This document shows, piece after piece, positions 32,294-42,103 of a stretch of 64,000 nt of DNA. Origin of the DNA: Planctomycetota bacterium (GTDB taxonomy: Bacteria; Planctomycetota; UBA8742; UBA2392); contig JAJVIO010000010.1 of NCBI GenBank assembly GCA_022071975.1, positions 1 through 64,000 on the forward strand. Direction: 5' to 3'. Made by a program: the position numbers and the translations under genes. Under the pieces are notes generated by a model. It was not told the DNA's origin and searched no databases. It saw nothing but the letters and a program-made list of their open reading frames with translations. The stretch's first letter is position 1. Each line of letters begins with the position of its first letter.

Positions 32294-34990
32294 ATGCACG
32301 CCTGCAAACTTGCACTACTGATTCCGCTCATCCTGCTGGTGGGGACGTCCGGGTCGAATGCCGATGAGGGCCGCAGCGGGGGCGCGGTGCAGACGCTGGC
32401 CACACCCAGGTTCGTGATTACGGGGCGGCTGAAAGAAGAAGGAGCGGCAAAGGGCATCGGAAAGGCCCGCGTTCGCGTGATCGGGCTTTCCAACACCAAC
32501 ACGGAAGAGGCGCTCGAACAGGGCCTGGAGTTCGAGACCGATGCGGAGGGGCGATTCCGTTTCGAAGGCGAGTATGGCGCTGGCGAACAGTCAACACCGG
32601 GCTTCGGACGGATTCGACTGCGACTGCTGGACAGCGAGTACGCCTTCCCCGAGGCGTCCATCGCGTGGGTTGGATTCACGGCCAAGGCTGGCGAGTATAA
32701 GGTCGGCGACATCCTCGTCGTGAAGGGCGGGCAGATCCACATCAAGGCACTTCATCAGGATACCGGCGAGCCGATTTCCCTGCCGCTCTACCTCACCTCA
32801 TCACGGGGGTGGATGAGGGACATCCCGATCGAAGTGGTGAACGGATCCGGTACCAGCGAAGTGCTGCCACCCGGCGAGTTCAAGGTGGCAACCGGCACGG
32901 ATAACGCAGCAGCCTTCCAGATGGTCAAGGTAGCAGCCGGCGAAACCACCGAAGTCGAGTTTCGGGCGTTGCCGCGATACCTGGTGGAGGTCGAGTTCTT
33001 CTACACGGCGTCTGAATGGGACCGCGGACCCGTGTACGCCCGGCCATTAGGCCCAAACGAGGAGTTCGACGCCCTCAAAAAACGAAACCCAAGTCTGCCG
33101 GGCCTCTACTTCCCCATCGCAGACCACGTCGGCAAGGCCTGGCTGAACGAAGGAGACTGGGAGGTCGTGGTTTGCGATTCGAAGAAGAAGCCGATTGAGA
33201 AGCACAAGCTCACGGTTCCCCTCGCCGAGCCGATGAGCATCTTCATCGGAAAGTCTGCAGGCATTCGGGCGACTGCCGCGGACCGTGAGGGGAATCCGAT
33301 GTTTGTTCAGGTCTCACTACTGGACAGCAAGGGCACACTTGCCGACCGCTACCGGAAGATGCTGCCCGGCAGTCCTTGCGCCACGGGCGCCATCGCAAGC
33401 AACGACCACAACGACTTCTCGGTCTCGGTCTGGCAGGGAGGCCCCGCGCGCTGCGGTATTCACGCGGGTACCTACGTTCTGATTGCGGTGGGCATACAGA
33501 ACGGGCGCAGCGTAGTGATGGTCTGCGAAGACAACGTCACGATTAAGAAGGGAGAAGTCCGGGAGTTCCACATCACTCCGCCGGAATCAAGACTGAGCCT
33601 GCAGGTGACAAACGACGGCGCACCGGCCGCACAGGCCGAACTTTGTGTGTGGCAGGGCAAACCGCCTTCGCCGGATGACTGCACCTACAAGACCGACGCG
33701 CAGGGCAGGCTGGACATTCCGCTTGCGATGGGGCACTGGTATGTCACGACGCCGCGGGAACTGGCGTGGTGCCGTGCGGCGGTCTCGGCTACGGATGAGG
33801 CGTACCGGCTCTATCAGATTGCCGAATTCCGCGTGCTGGGCGTGCCACACACGCAGGCACTGGAGATCGGCCCAAAGGCACGCGCCTGGGTTGCCATCGA
33901 GACCACTGGCGACAACGCGGAAGGACTTAAGGTCGCGACGCTGGCTGCTCTCGGCCTGGCGCCGGACCAGATGGAAGATTGGCGCGGGGCCGAAGGCGGC
34001 GCGACCGATTCCGGGAGGCGTTTCGATTTCGCAAACGTGCGCCCGGGGAAGTACTTGCTTCGCGTATTCAACGACGAGCAGATGTTCCTGAAACTGATCG
34101 AAGTCAAGCCCGGAGACAACACATTCAATGTGGGCTTGTCCTCACACAAGCTTAGCCTGAGCGCAAGCCTGCCGGGCGGCAGTGTTCCGTCGGACGTTGA
34201 GTTTGAGGTACGACCGGCTGTGCAGGGGTATCACACCACAAACAGGTCGTGCCAGCGAGTGGACGCGGAGCGTGGTCGCGCGGAGTTGACGGTGCATTCC
34301 GGGTCATACCGTGTCGTTGCCCGGGTAAAGCAGGGCAACGAGATCCTGAACGTAGGTTCCCAGTTGGTGGAGATTTCAACGGACACAGCAGTTGCGATTG
34401 AGATGTCCAAGGACACCGGCTCAATCACGCTCAAGTACCGAACCCGCATGGAGGCAGAGGGCAGCATCATCTCCGGACGACGGGTCGTTGCCCAGTTTGA
34501 CAGCAAGGTCATTCTGCCTGATCCGGACGAGGCCTTCGGCTGGACAAACGGTACCTGGACGATCCACGGGCTGCCTGACGGCAACTACACGTTCGAGCTC
34601 CGGGGTGAAACCACTCTCCCGATGAAGGTGAAGGCTCAAATCAAGAAGGGCGGGAACGTAATCGTGGATGACCCGCTGAAGTTCGCGGGCAGATGCCTGC
34701 TTGAAGTCACGAACGTGACGGCCAACGAGCTGGGCCGCATGCTGGTAGCCTGTACTGCGCTGCGCAAAGGCCGTGAGATGGCATATGAGCTGCCTGACGC
34801 TTCCTTCCTGCCGTATATCACCGCGGTAAAAACTTTGCCGACCAACCTTCCGGATGATGCAAAACTCCTGGTGACAGGCATCCCGGCCGGCGCCGATGCC
34901 CTGCGCCTGACGCTCAGGGATCACCAGGAATTGCTCGTAGCCTTGCCAAAGGACAACGATCAGGTCTACGTCATGGTTCTACCGAAGTAA
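32294..34990 (+). CDS. Large secreted beta-sandwich protein, function unknown
   Basis: 898 residues. Signal peptide MHACKLALLIPLILLVGTSGSNA. The first domain (about 45-135) reads like a carboxypeptidase-regulatory or CNA-B beta sandwich: TGRLKEEG followed by FETDAEGRFRFEG, the usual TDxxGxFxF motif. Similar modules recur (TDAQGRLDIPL in the middle, VRPGKYLLRVF later). No catalytic residues are evident. The start at 32294 is favoured by GGAGGAGAG; an ATG at 32279 has no ribosome site. Same general architecture as the genes at 1651 and 57268. Probably surface or periplasmic. Confidence 0.75.
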   Translation: MHACKLALLIPLILLVGTSGSNADEGRSGGAVQTLATPRFVITGRLKEEGAAKGIGKARVRVIGLSNTNTEEALEQGLEFETDAEGRFRFEGEYGAGEQSTPGFGRIRLRLLDSEYAFPEASIAWVGFTAKAGEYKVGDILVVKGGQIHIKALHQDTGEPISLPLYLTSSRGWMRDIPIEVVNGSGTSEVLPPGEFKVATGTDNAAAFQMVKVAAGETTEVEFRALPRYLVEVEFFYTASEWDRGPVYARPLGPNEEFDALKKRNPSLPGLYFPIADHVGKAWLNEGDWEVVVCDSKKKPIEKHKLTVPLAEPMSIFIGKSAGIRATAADREGNPMFVQVSLLDSKGTLADRYRKMLPGSPCATGAIASNDHNDFSVSVWQGGPARCGIHAGTYVLIAVGIQNGRSVVMVCEDNVTIKKGEVREFHITPPESRLSLQVTNDGAPAAQAELCVWQGKPPSPDDCTYKTDAQGRLDIPLAMGHWYVTTPRELAWCRAAVSATDEAYRLYQIAEFRVLGVPHTQALEIGPKARAWVAIETTGDNAEGLKVATLAALGLAPDQMEDWRGAEGGATDSGRRFDFANVRPGKYLLRVFNDEQMFLKLIEVKPGDNTFNVGLSSHKLSLSASLPGGSVPSDVEFEVRPAVQGYHTTNRSCQRVDAERGRAELTVHSGSYRVVARVKQGNEILNVGSQLVEISTDTAVAIEMSKDTGSITLKYRTRMEAEGSIISGRRVVAQFDSKVILPDPDEAFGWTNGTWTIHGLPDGNYTFELRGETTLPMKVKAQIKKGGNVIVDDPLKFAGRCLLEVTNVTANELGRMLVACTALRKGREMAYELPDASFLPYITAVKTLPTNLPDDAKLLVTGIPAGADALRLTLRDHQELLVALPKDNDQVYVMVLPK

Positions 34991-35059
34991 CGCCCCAGCA
35001 GTTGCTTACGTAGACGCATTCTCCGGGTTGCGGCGGCGGAACACCGGCGCGCCCAATTG

Positions 35060-35126
35060 GTAGGGGCGCGGTTTGCGGCGCCCGCAGTCTGACGTGTATC
35101 GCGGGCGACGCAAGCGTCACCCCTAC
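35060..35126. repeat. Head-to-head pair of GTAG-headed hairpins
   Basis: GTAG (35060) leads into arms GGGCGC/GCGCCC, and the mirror partner ends in CTAC (35123-35126) with an inner GACGC/GCGTC hairpin. The outer GTAGGGG and CCCCTAC are also complementary. It lies between the convergent surface-protein and pilus genes. Confidence 0.65.
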
Positions 35127-35150
35127 GGGCTTGGTCGGCTGGCGTTCGGA

Positions 35151-36791
35151 CTACCCCAGGCCGCTGGTGGACATCTGGAGCAGGGGGATGATTACCGCGC
35201 TTACGATGCCGCCTACCACCACCGCCATGAAGACGATCATGATGGGCTCGATCAGGCCGGTCATTCTTTGGATGCTGATGTCGATTTCTTCATTATAGGC
35301 GTGGGCGATGCGCTCCAGCAGTTGCTCCAGCTCGCCGGTCTGTTCGCCCACCGCCACCATGTAGCCCACCACGGGCGGGAAGATGCCGCTCTTCTTGATC
35401 GGCGTGCTGATGTCCGTGCCCTCCACGATGCTGTCGTGGATGCCCTGGATCACCTCCTGCATCGCGCGGTTGCCCACGATCTTCTTCACGATCCGCAGCG
35501 CCTCCAGCGCCGGCATGCCCGAGCGCAGCAGCACCGCAAAGGTGATGGCAAAGCGAGACACGGCCGTCTTCTTCAGCAGATCGCCGAACAGGGGCGTCTT
35601 GAGCTTGAGTGTGTCCCACTTGATGCGGAAGGCGTCCTGCTGCAAGGCACCCTGCAGGAAGAACACGCCGATCAGCGGGCCCTTGATCATCAGCTGCCAG
35701 TAGGTGGACATGAAGCTGCTGATGGTGATCAGGATCTGCGTGGGCAGAGGCAGCGGCACGTTCTGGGCGATCAGGATTTCGGTGATCTTGGGCACCACGA
35801 AGGTCATCAGCAGAATCACCACCAGCGTGCTGACCGTCAGCATGATGGCGGGGTACATCATGGCGTTGATGACCTTGTTGCGCAGGCGGTTCTGGTTCGC
35901 CAGGTATTCGGCGATGCGCGTCAGCACGTCATCAAGCTGGCCCGAGGCCTGTCCCGCGCGCACCATGTTCACGTACAGCGTGTTGAAGTAGCCCGGGCAG
36001 GTCTCCAAGGCGCTGGCGAAGTCGAGGCCCTGGCTGACCTGCTCGCGCAGGTGCCGCAGGGTCTTCTGCATGCCCGGGCTTTCCGCCTGTTCGATGCAGG
36101 CCGTAAGCGCCTGGGCCAGCGGAATACCCGAGTGCAGCAGTGTGGCAAGCTGGCGTGTGAAGCTGCTGACCTCGTTCAGGTTCTGGATCTTGTCCGTGCC
36201 CTCGCTGCTGCCGGTGTCTTTCATGCGCGCGATCGACAGGATGCACAGCGCCGCCAGCACGCCGTACACCAAGGCGAACGCGCCCGACACGTAGTTGTTC
36301 TCGCTCACCAGCAGTATGAACGGCGGCACGCCGTCCAGGATCGCGAACAGGGTGGTCACGGCCAGCGCCCAGGTGCGGCCCTTCAATATCACGTAGCCGA
36401 ACATGCCTGTGGCGATCGCCGAAACCACACGCACGACAACGTCAATGCCCGTGAGCGCGCCTTCAACGGCCTCGCCCTCGACGCTCACGGCAGGCTGGTT
36501 GCGCCAGTCCAGCACCAGCTGCAGCAGCATCACGCCGGCCGCGATGATGGCCAGGGTGCCGGTGTACTGCACGACCTTGGGCAGCTCGGCCGAGACCACG
36601 ACCTTCTTGCGGCCCATTTCGTCCTGCACGACCTCGCGCTTGGCGGTGCTGCCGCGCACTTCGCTGATGTCGGTGACGTAGATTTTCTGGTTACGCAGCT
36701 TCTCACGCGCGTCGCGGGCGGTGTCGGCGTCGATCACGCCGCTGGCGGCCTTGCCTTTGGCGTTGAGAGCTTTGTATTCGAAAACCGGCAC
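35151..36791 (-). CDS. Type IV pilus/type II secretion inner-membrane protein (PilC/GspF) with an extra membrane insertion
   Basis: 546 residues against about 400 usual. The N-terminal EYKALNAKGKAASGVIDADT and the two T2SSF domains are clear: FTRQLATLLHSGIPLAQAL from about 210 and RFAITFAVLLRSGMPALEAL in the second. This protein is the membrane platform for pilus or pseudopilus assembly. Between the N-terminal domain and the first T2SSF domain, residues about 72-192 hold a hydrophobic block with about four membrane spans (TGTLAIIAAGVMLLQLVL and following). The start is GTG at 36791 with GGAG upstream. It is divergent from pilT. Confidence 0.9.
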   Translation of the reverse strand: MPVFEYKALNAKGKAASGVIDADTARDAREKLRNQKIYVTDISEVRGSTAKREVVQDEMGRKKVVVSAELPKVVQYTGTLAIIAAGVMLLQLVLDWRNQPAVSVEGEAVEGALTGIDVVVRVVSAIATGMFGYVILKGRTWALAVTTLFAILDGVPPFILLVSENNYVSGAFALVYGVLAALCILSIARMKDTGSSEGTDKIQNLNEVSSFTRQLATLLHSGIPLAQALTACIEQAESPGMQKTLRHLREQVSQGLDFASALETCPGYFNTLYVNMVRAGQASGQLDDVLTRIAEYLANQNRLRNKVINAMMYPAIMLTVSTLVVILLMTFVVPKITEILIAQNVPLPLPTQILITISSFMSTYWQLMIKGPLIGVFFLQGALQQDAFRIKWDTLKLKTPLFGDLLKKTAVSRFAITFAVLLRSGMPALEALRIVKKIVGNRAMQEVIQGIHDSIVEGTDISTPIKKSGIFPPVVGYMVAVGEQTGELEQLLERIAHAYNEEIDISIQRMTGLIEPIMIVFMAVVVGGIVSAVIIPLLQMSTSGLG

Positions 36792-37004
36792 TCAAGTCTC
36801 CGGGTGCGGTGGGCAACGCCCGTCCGCCCCTTCTTCAGGGCTGTAATCGTATGTAACGCACAGGTTGGCGGGTAGTTGTAAGCAAATGCCCCCCTGACGC
36901 AGCATTGTGTGCTAACAGGTTTCCCACTAGACTTACTGCGGAAACAATCTCAAGCGTCCAGTGCAACCCACGCCGGCCTTGCAGGTCGGTATGAAGGAGC
37001 GTCC

Positions 37005-38261
37005 ATGTCAGGTGCGCGTCCCGATTCAAATCCGCAGTACCTTCGGCAGCCTAGCGGCGCATATCCTCAGCAGCAGGGCGGCGGCTGGGATCAGGGCGGC
37101 TGGGAATCCCCGGCGCCCGCGCCGGCACCGCAGGGCGGCAGCCAGGGCTACGCCGACCAGGGCGGCAACGCATTTGCCACCAGCGGGCTGATGAACCAGC
37201 TGCTTGAAATCGCCGAATCGGAAGACGCCTCCGACCTGCACCTCACGGCGGGCGCCCCGCCGGTGCTGCGCATCAACGGCAAGCTGGTGCCGGTTGAGGC
37301 CAAGGTGCTGACGCCCGATGACACCGAGGCGGCCCTGCGCATCATCCTGTCCGACCGCGACATGGACCGGTTCTATGAGCGGCGCGCGATCGACTGCACC
37401 CACACCACGCCCGACGGCAAAGGCCGCTTCCGCGTCAGCGCCTATGTGCAGCGCGGCGCGGTGACGGTGGTATACCGGCGCATTCCCAGCGACGTGAAGC
37501 CCTTCAACAGCCTGGGCCTGCCGCCCGCCGCGGCCAAGCTGCACACGCTGAACGACGGCATGGTGCTGTGCGTCGGCCCCACGGGCTGCGGCAAGAGCAC
37601 CACCCTGGCCACGATCATCGACCAGATCAACGAGAACTTCAACGAGAACATCATCACGATCGAAGACCCGATCGAATTCGTCCACCGCCACAAGCGCAGC
37701 CTCGTCAACCAGCGCGAGCTGTACAGCGACACCAACAGCTTCGCCGAGGCCCTGCACTTTGCCCTGCGTGAAGACCCCGACGTCATCATGGTCGGCGAAA
37801 TGCGCGACCTGGAGACCATGCGCACGGCCATCACGGCCGCCGAAACGGGCCACCTGGTGTTCAGCACCCTGCACGCGATCGACTGTATTTCGACCATCGA
37901 CCGCATCTGCGCCATGTTCCCCACTGAGGAACAGGACTACGTGCGCATGCAGCTTTCGATGGTGCTGCGCGCGGTGGTCGCCCAGCGCCTGCTGCCGACT
38001 CGCAACGAGCAGGGCCGCGTGATGTGCGCCGAGCTGCTGATCGTGACGCCGGGCGTGGCCAACATGATCCGCCAGGGCCAGATGGCGCTGATCTACCAGG
38101 CCATGGAAACGGGCGCCCAGTCGGGCATGATCAGCTTCGACAAAGCGCTGGTCGCCATGGCACGCAAGGGCCTCATCGACCCTGACCTCGCCGTGCGCCA
38201 GGCCCGCCACCAGAAGGGCGTGGCCGACGCGCTGGGACGCGCTTCCGTGTTGAAGACCTGA
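37005..38261 (+). CDS. pilT: Type IV pilus retraction ATPase PilT-like
   Basis: 418 residues. Walker A GPTGCGKS is at residues 191-198, Walker B-type DVIMVGEMRDLET follows, and the PilT N-terminal domain starts SDLHLTAGAPPVLRINGKL. The AAA+ hexamer powers pilus retraction for twitching or DNA uptake. The first about 60 residues form a Gly/Gln/Pro-rich low-complexity extension absent from most PilT proteins. AAGGAG lies at 36994-36999. With the divergent gspF/pilC-like gene it forms a small pilus locus; the pilins are not here. Confidence 0.92.
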   Translation: MSGARPDSNPQYLRQPSGAYPQQQGGGWDQGGWESPAPAPAPQGGSQGYADQGGNAFATSGLMNQLLEIAESEDASDLHLTAGAPPVLRINGKLVPVEAKVLTPDDTEAALRIILSDRDMDRFYERRAIDCTHTTPDGKGRFRVSAYVQRGAVTVVYRRIPSDVKPFNSLGLPPAAAKLHTLNDGMVLCVGPTGCGKSTTLATIIDQINENFNENIITIEDPIEFVHRHKRSLVNQRELYSDTNSFAEALHFALREDPDVIMVGEMRDLETMRTAITAAETGHLVFSTLHAIDCISTIDRICAMFPTEEQDYVRMQLSMVLRAVVAQRLLPTRNEQGRVMCAELLIVTPGVANMIRQGQMALIYQAMETGAQSGMISFDKALVAMARKGLIDPDLAVRQARHQKGVADALGRASVLKT

Positions 38262-38288
38262 GCAGGAACAGAAATGAGTGCGGAACCC

Positions 38289-38327
38289 GGGGTGCGCGGT
38301 GCGTATACAACAGGCGCCACGCACCCC
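38289..38327 (+). terminator. GC-rich hairpin between pilT and the cysteine desulfurase gene
   Basis: Arms GGGGTGCG and CGCACCCC with partial inner pairing. It lies 28 bases past the pilT stop and 22 before the next start. No T run follows, so it is only a possible attenuator or terminator. Confidence 0.35.
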
Positions 38328-38348
38328 AAAGTTTAGAGACGGACTGAG

Positions 38349-39506
38349 ATGATCAATTTCGACCAGAACGCCACGACCCCCGTTGACGAGGAAGTCCTGA
38401 CTGAGCTGATTCGCGCCACCCGCGACTTCTCGGGCAACAGCAGCTCGGGCCACAGCCTGGGCACCAAGGCGGGCAAGTACCTGCGCGAATGCCGCGAACG
38501 CGTGGCAAAGATCCTCGGCGCGTCAGACCCCGATGAAATCGTGTTCACCAGCGGCGGCACTGAAAGTGACAACGCTGCCGTCCGCGGCATCGCCTACGCC
38601 ATGCGCGAACAGCACGGCCGCAACGAGGTAATCACCAGCGCCATCGAGCACCGGGCCGTGCTGTCGCCCTGCGACTGGCTGCGCGAGCAGGGTTTCAAGT
38701 CCACGGTGCTGCCCGTTGACCGCAACGGCGTGGTAGACATGGGCGCCATGCGCAACACCCTGGGCCCGAAGACCGCGCTGGTCTCGGTGATGATGGCGAA
38801 CAACGAGATCGGCACCATCCAGCCCATCGCCGAGATCAGCAAGCTGGCCCACGCGGTCGGCGCCAGGGTCCACAGCGACGCCGTGCAGGCCGCCGGCAAG
38901 CTGAAAGTGGACGTCAACGAGCTGGGCGTGGATTCTCTCAGCCTGTCCGCCCACAAGTTCTACGGCCCAAAGGGCGTTGGTGTGCTGTACTTACGCAAAG
39001 GCACGCCCTATCAGTGCTTCATGCTGGGCGGTACCCACGAGGGCGGCAAGCGCGCCGGTACGGTGCCGCTGCCGCAGATCGCCGCGCTGACGAAGGCGCT
39101 GGAAGTGTCTGAGCGCAAACGACTTGAGCACGGCGCTGAACTGCAGGCACTGCGCGACCAGCTGGTGAAAGAGGTGCTGGCAAAGGTGCCGGGCAGCCAC
39201 CTGAACGGCGAGCTGGCCCTGTGCACCCCCAACACCGCCAGCATCCGTTTCGACGGCGTCTATGGCGGCCACCTGCTGCGCCGCATGGATGAGGCCGGCA
39301 TCCTGGCCAGCGCCGGCAGCGCCTGCATGTGGGAAATCACCAAGCCCAGCCACGTGCTGACGGCGCTTGGGCTCAATGATGAAGAGGGCGGCGGCACCAT
39401 CCGTTTCAGCCTGGGCTACGGCAACACAGCGCAGGAAGTAACCCAGGTGGCTGACATCCTGGCCAAACTGGTGCCCGAGATGCGCGCCCAGCCGGTCCAG
39501 AAGTAG
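38349..39506 (+). CDS. Cysteine desulfurase (NifS/IscS family)
   Basis: 385 residues. PLP enzyme that takes sulfur from cysteine for Fe-S clusters or thionucleosides. The PLP lysine is K203 in SAHKFYGPKG, the PLP-stacking histidine is H101 (SAIEHRAVL), and the persulfide cysteine is C326 in SAGSACMWE. GGTESDNAAVRG is the cofactor phosphate loop. The Cys loop is short, as in group I versus II borderline members. No iscU or mnmA gene is next to it, so the sulfur acceptor cannot be told. Confidence 0.93.
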   Translation: MINFDQNATTPVDEEVLTELIRATRDFSGNSSSGHSLGTKAGKYLRECRERVAKILGASDPDEIVFTSGGTESDNAAVRGIAYAMREQHGRNEVITSAIEHRAVLSPCDWLREQGFKSTVLPVDRNGVVDMGAMRNTLGPKTALVSVMMANNEIGTIQPIAEISKLAHAVGARVHSDAVQAAGKLKVDVNELGVDSLSLSAHKFYGPKGVGVLYLRKGTPYQCFMLGGTHEGGKRAGTVPLPQIAALTKALEVSERKRLEHGAELQALRDQLVKEVLAKVPGSHLNGELALCTPNTASIRFDGVYGGHLLRRMDEAGILASAGSACMWEITKPSHVLTALGLNDEEGGGTIRFSLGYGNTAQEVTQVADILAKLVPEMRAQPVQK

Positions 39507-39516
39507 TGTCCTTTGA

Positions 39517-39549
39517 ACAGGGACAGGCACCTTTGGTGCCTGTCCCTGT
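39517..39549 (+). terminator. 15-bp hairpin with TTT loop after the cysteine desulfurase gene
   Basis: Arms ACAGGGACAGGCACC and its complement enclose a three-base loop TTT, 10 bases past the stop, followed by CGTTTC. The three-base loop resembles the mobile hairpin arrays elsewhere in the window. Confidence 0.6.
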
Positions 39550-39671
39550 CGTTTCAGGCTGCCAAAAGCGGACAGTCGCCAAAGCCGAGCATCCCCAACT
39601 GCCGATAAAACGGCACCGGGTCTCGGCTCAATTTCGATGCATTTCCCCGGCGACAGGCAAATCCGTTGTTG

Positions 39672-39677
39672 TATAGT
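39672..39677 (+). promoter_or_regulatory. -10 box (TATAGT) for the lipoprotein gene at 39708
   Basis: TATAGT 30 bases before the ATG with GGAGGGAG as ribosome site. No clear -35. Confidence 0.45.
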
Positions 39678-39707
39678 CTGGCCCCCTCGCGGGGCGTGGA
39701 GGGAGAC

Positions 39708-40151
39708 ATGAAAAACCTGCTGCTGTTCACAACCCTGTGCGTGCTGCTGCTGGCTGTCGGCTGTTCGACCACCACCCAGAAAAACCTGGGCCACGAGGGG
39801 GGCGAAAGCTACGCCGACGTTCCCATGCCCGCGGGCTATGAGCCTTACGACACGCCGCCCTTCAAGCGGCAGGACGGCTCGGACGGGCGCCGCATTTACG
39901 GGCGCTACGCCTACAAGTCGACAGGCGGTCTGGGGTCTGCACAGAAGCTGGCGGACTGGTACAAGAAGACGCTGCCCGGCGAAGGCTGGGAAATGCAGAC
40001 GGAAGAGGTAAACGACAGCAAGGGCACCATGGCCCTGCTGTTCAAGAAGGCCGACGACCAGCTCAGCCTGAAGCTTTCGCCCGACGAGAAGTTCCAGGGC
40101 ACCGAGCGCTTCAGTGTGCTGATCGTGGAAATGAACCCACAATACGACTAG
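39708..40151 (+). CDS. Small lipoprotein, unknown function
   Basis: 147 residues. The signal peptide ends in a lipobox (LLAVGC, then STTTQK), so it is lipid-anchored. The mature part KLADWYKKTLPGEGWEMQTE is like the small beta/alpha domains seen in proteins that sense or bind surfaces, but I cannot name the family. GGAGGGAG precedes the ATG. The next gene begins 11 bases after its stop, so the two are probably one operon. Confidence 0.7.
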   Translation: MKNLLLFTTLCVLLLAVGCSTTTQKNLGHEGGESYADVPMPAGYEPYDTPPFKRQDGSDGRRIYGRYAYKSTGGLGSAQKLADWYKKTLPGEGWEMQTEEVNDSKGTMALLFKKADDQLSLKLSPDEKFQGTERFSVLIVEMNPQYD

Positions 40152-40162
40152 CAGGACCAACA

Positions 40163-42085
40163 ATGGTTCGGGACAAGATCAAGGCAAAAGGCACCAAAAG
40201 CAAAGTCGAAGGCCTCGCGGCCTCCAAGGACAAGTCGCGCGACGTGGTCGCCCGCACGGGCCTCGGCGCCGGCGCGGAACTGGTCGACGGCGCCAGCAAG
40301 TTCCTGGCTTCCTACGGCAAGATCATCGGGCCGGTGGTGGTGCTGCTGATCGTCACCTTTGGCGCTTACTACTTCTACACCCGCAGCAGCGGCGAGTCCG
40401 AACTCGAGTTGCGCAACAAGATCGAGAAGGCCGCGCAGGTCGAGAAACTCGACGAGTTGCCCGGCAAAATGGAAGAGGTGATCGCCGAAGCCGAGGAAGA
40501 GGGCATGCTGCAGGCGGACGCGCAGTACCGCTACGCGATCCGCGCCTTCGAACTGCTGGACCGCCCCTACAAGCCCGAGCAGCTGACCAAGGTGATCGCT
40601 ATCCAGCAGGAATACCTCGACAAGCACGGTGAGAACGAGCAGCACCCCGCCTGGGCCAAGCGCGTCACCGAAATGCAGGCGGCTCTCAAAGCCGACCTCG
40701 AGTTCCTGACCAGCGAAGAAAACAAGAAACTCCTGCCCTGGGACCACCACAGCAAGCCGGACAAGCCCGAGCCCAAGCTGGTCGGCGACGAAAATCCGGT
40801 CGTGGTGCTGGTTACCAGCGTCGGCAAGCTGCGCATCGAGCTGTTTGAAAACGAGGCCGGCAACGCGGTCAAGCACTTCGTCAGCCTCTGCGAAGAAGGC
40901 TTCTTCGACCGCACCGACTTCAGCGCCGCATCGTTCAGCAACAGCTTTGCGCCTTCCGGCCCGTACCGCAACGCCACGGTGATTGTGGCCGGCAGCAAGG
41001 GCCGCCCGGTCGGCGTGGAGCTCGAGAAGCCCACCACCGCCAAGGAAGGCGACGACGTGGACACGGTGCCCGAGGCCAACCCCTACACCATCGACTACCA
41101 GGGCAGCGGCACGCGCGCCTTCGCGCCGGGCTCCATCGCGCTGAATCGCGACACGGACGACCCCATGCGCGCCCGCACCGAGTTCTTCGTTGTCATTGAG
41201 CCCAGCGATTCGCTGATCCAGAACTTCGCGCCGCTGGGGCAGATCCTGGACGGTGAAGAAGGCCTCAAGGTCGCCCGCCGCCTGCACGGCGCGAACATCT
41301 ACTACAGCTATGTCGAGCAGAAGCGCAAAGACACCAAGTACACGCCGCGCGTCTATTACGACGGTTGGCCGGTCGCCACCGACAAGCGCGACAAGGTGCC
41401 CGACCCGGTGCGCTTCAGCAAACTGGAGACCCAGGTCAATAACGACGTCAACCCGATCGTGGTCATTGAGCTCGAGAAGGGCGACATCGTGATCGAGCTC
41501 TTCGAAGACGTTGCGCCCAACACCGTGGCCAACTTCATCAACCTGATCGAGGAAGGCTTCTACAACCAGGAGTGCGAGTTCTACCGCGTCGAAGGCACCG
41601 GCACCGACCTGGCCGAGATCTTTGAGCAGGGCGGCCTGCGCATTATCCAGGGCGGCTTCGACCAGTCCCAGTCCCGCGACGGCTACAACTACGGCATCAA
41701 GAACGAGGCCGTGGACAACGACAAGTACAAGCAGCATTTCGGCCTTGAGCAGGGCGGCGTGGCCAACTCGCGCGGCACCATTGCCATGGCGCGAACCAAT
41801 GACCTGCACAGCGCCAGCACTGAGTTCTTCATCAACATCAAGGACGAAACGCAATGGGACAACGAGAACAGCCCCTACTGCGTGTTTGGCGAGGTGCTTT
41901 ACGGCCTTGACCTGGTGGCCCAGGTGAAGAAAGACGACAAGATCAAGTCGGCAAAGGTGATCCGCAAGCGTGACCACAAGTACGTGCCGCAGGTGAAGTA
42001 CCAGGATGAAGGCAGCTACGTCGAGAAGAAGAAGGTGGACATCCCGCCTGCCAAGGATGAAGACAAGCCTGACATCGGCGGGTAG
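40163..42085 (+). CDS. Membrane-anchored tandem cyclophilin protein
   Basis: 640 residues. A basic N-terminus, a membrane span at about 55-74 (IIGPVVVLLIVTFGAYYFYT), a helical region to about 190, then two cyclophilin-type domains. The second (about 430-600) keeps the key features: CEFYRVEG with the catalytic Arg, RIIQGGFD, RGTIAMARTNDLHSASTEFF and YCVFGEVLYG. The first (about 210-380) has the outer strands but lacks the FHR arginine and the IQGG motif, so it is likely inactive or a binding domain. It probably aids folding of exported proteins on the outer face of the inner membrane. Confidence 0.85.
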   Translation: MVRDKIKAKGTKSKVEGLAASKDKSRDVVARTGLGAGAELVDGASKFLASYGKIIGPVVVLLIVTFGAYYFYTRSSGESELELRNKIEKAAQVEKLDELPGKMEEVIAEAEEEGMLQADAQYRYAIRAFELLDRPYKPEQLTKVIAIQQEYLDKHGENEQHPAWAKRVTEMQAALKADLEFLTSEENKKLLPWDHHSKPDKPEPKLVGDENPVVVLVTSVGKLRIELFENEAGNAVKHFVSLCEEGFFDRTDFSAASFSNSFAPSGPYRNATVIVAGSKGRPVGVELEKPTTAKEGDDVDTVPEANPYTIDYQGSGTRAFAPGSIALNRDTDDPMRARTEFFVVIEPSDSLIQNFAPLGQILDGEEGLKVARRLHGANIYYSYVEQKRKDTKYTPRVYYDGWPVATDKRDKVPDPVRFSKLETQVNNDVNPIVVIELEKGDIVIELFEDVAPNTVANFINLIEEGFYNQECEFYRVEGTGTDLAEIFEQGGLRIIQGGFDQSQSRDGYNYGIKNEAVDNDKYKQHFGLEQGGVANSRGTIAMARTNDLHSASTEFFINIKDETQWDNENSPYCVFGEVLYGLDLVAQVKKDDKIKSAKVIRKRDHKYVPQVKYQDEGSYVEKKKVDIPPAKDEDKPDIGG

Positions 42086-42103
42086 GCATCCGCATTCCGA
42101 ATG

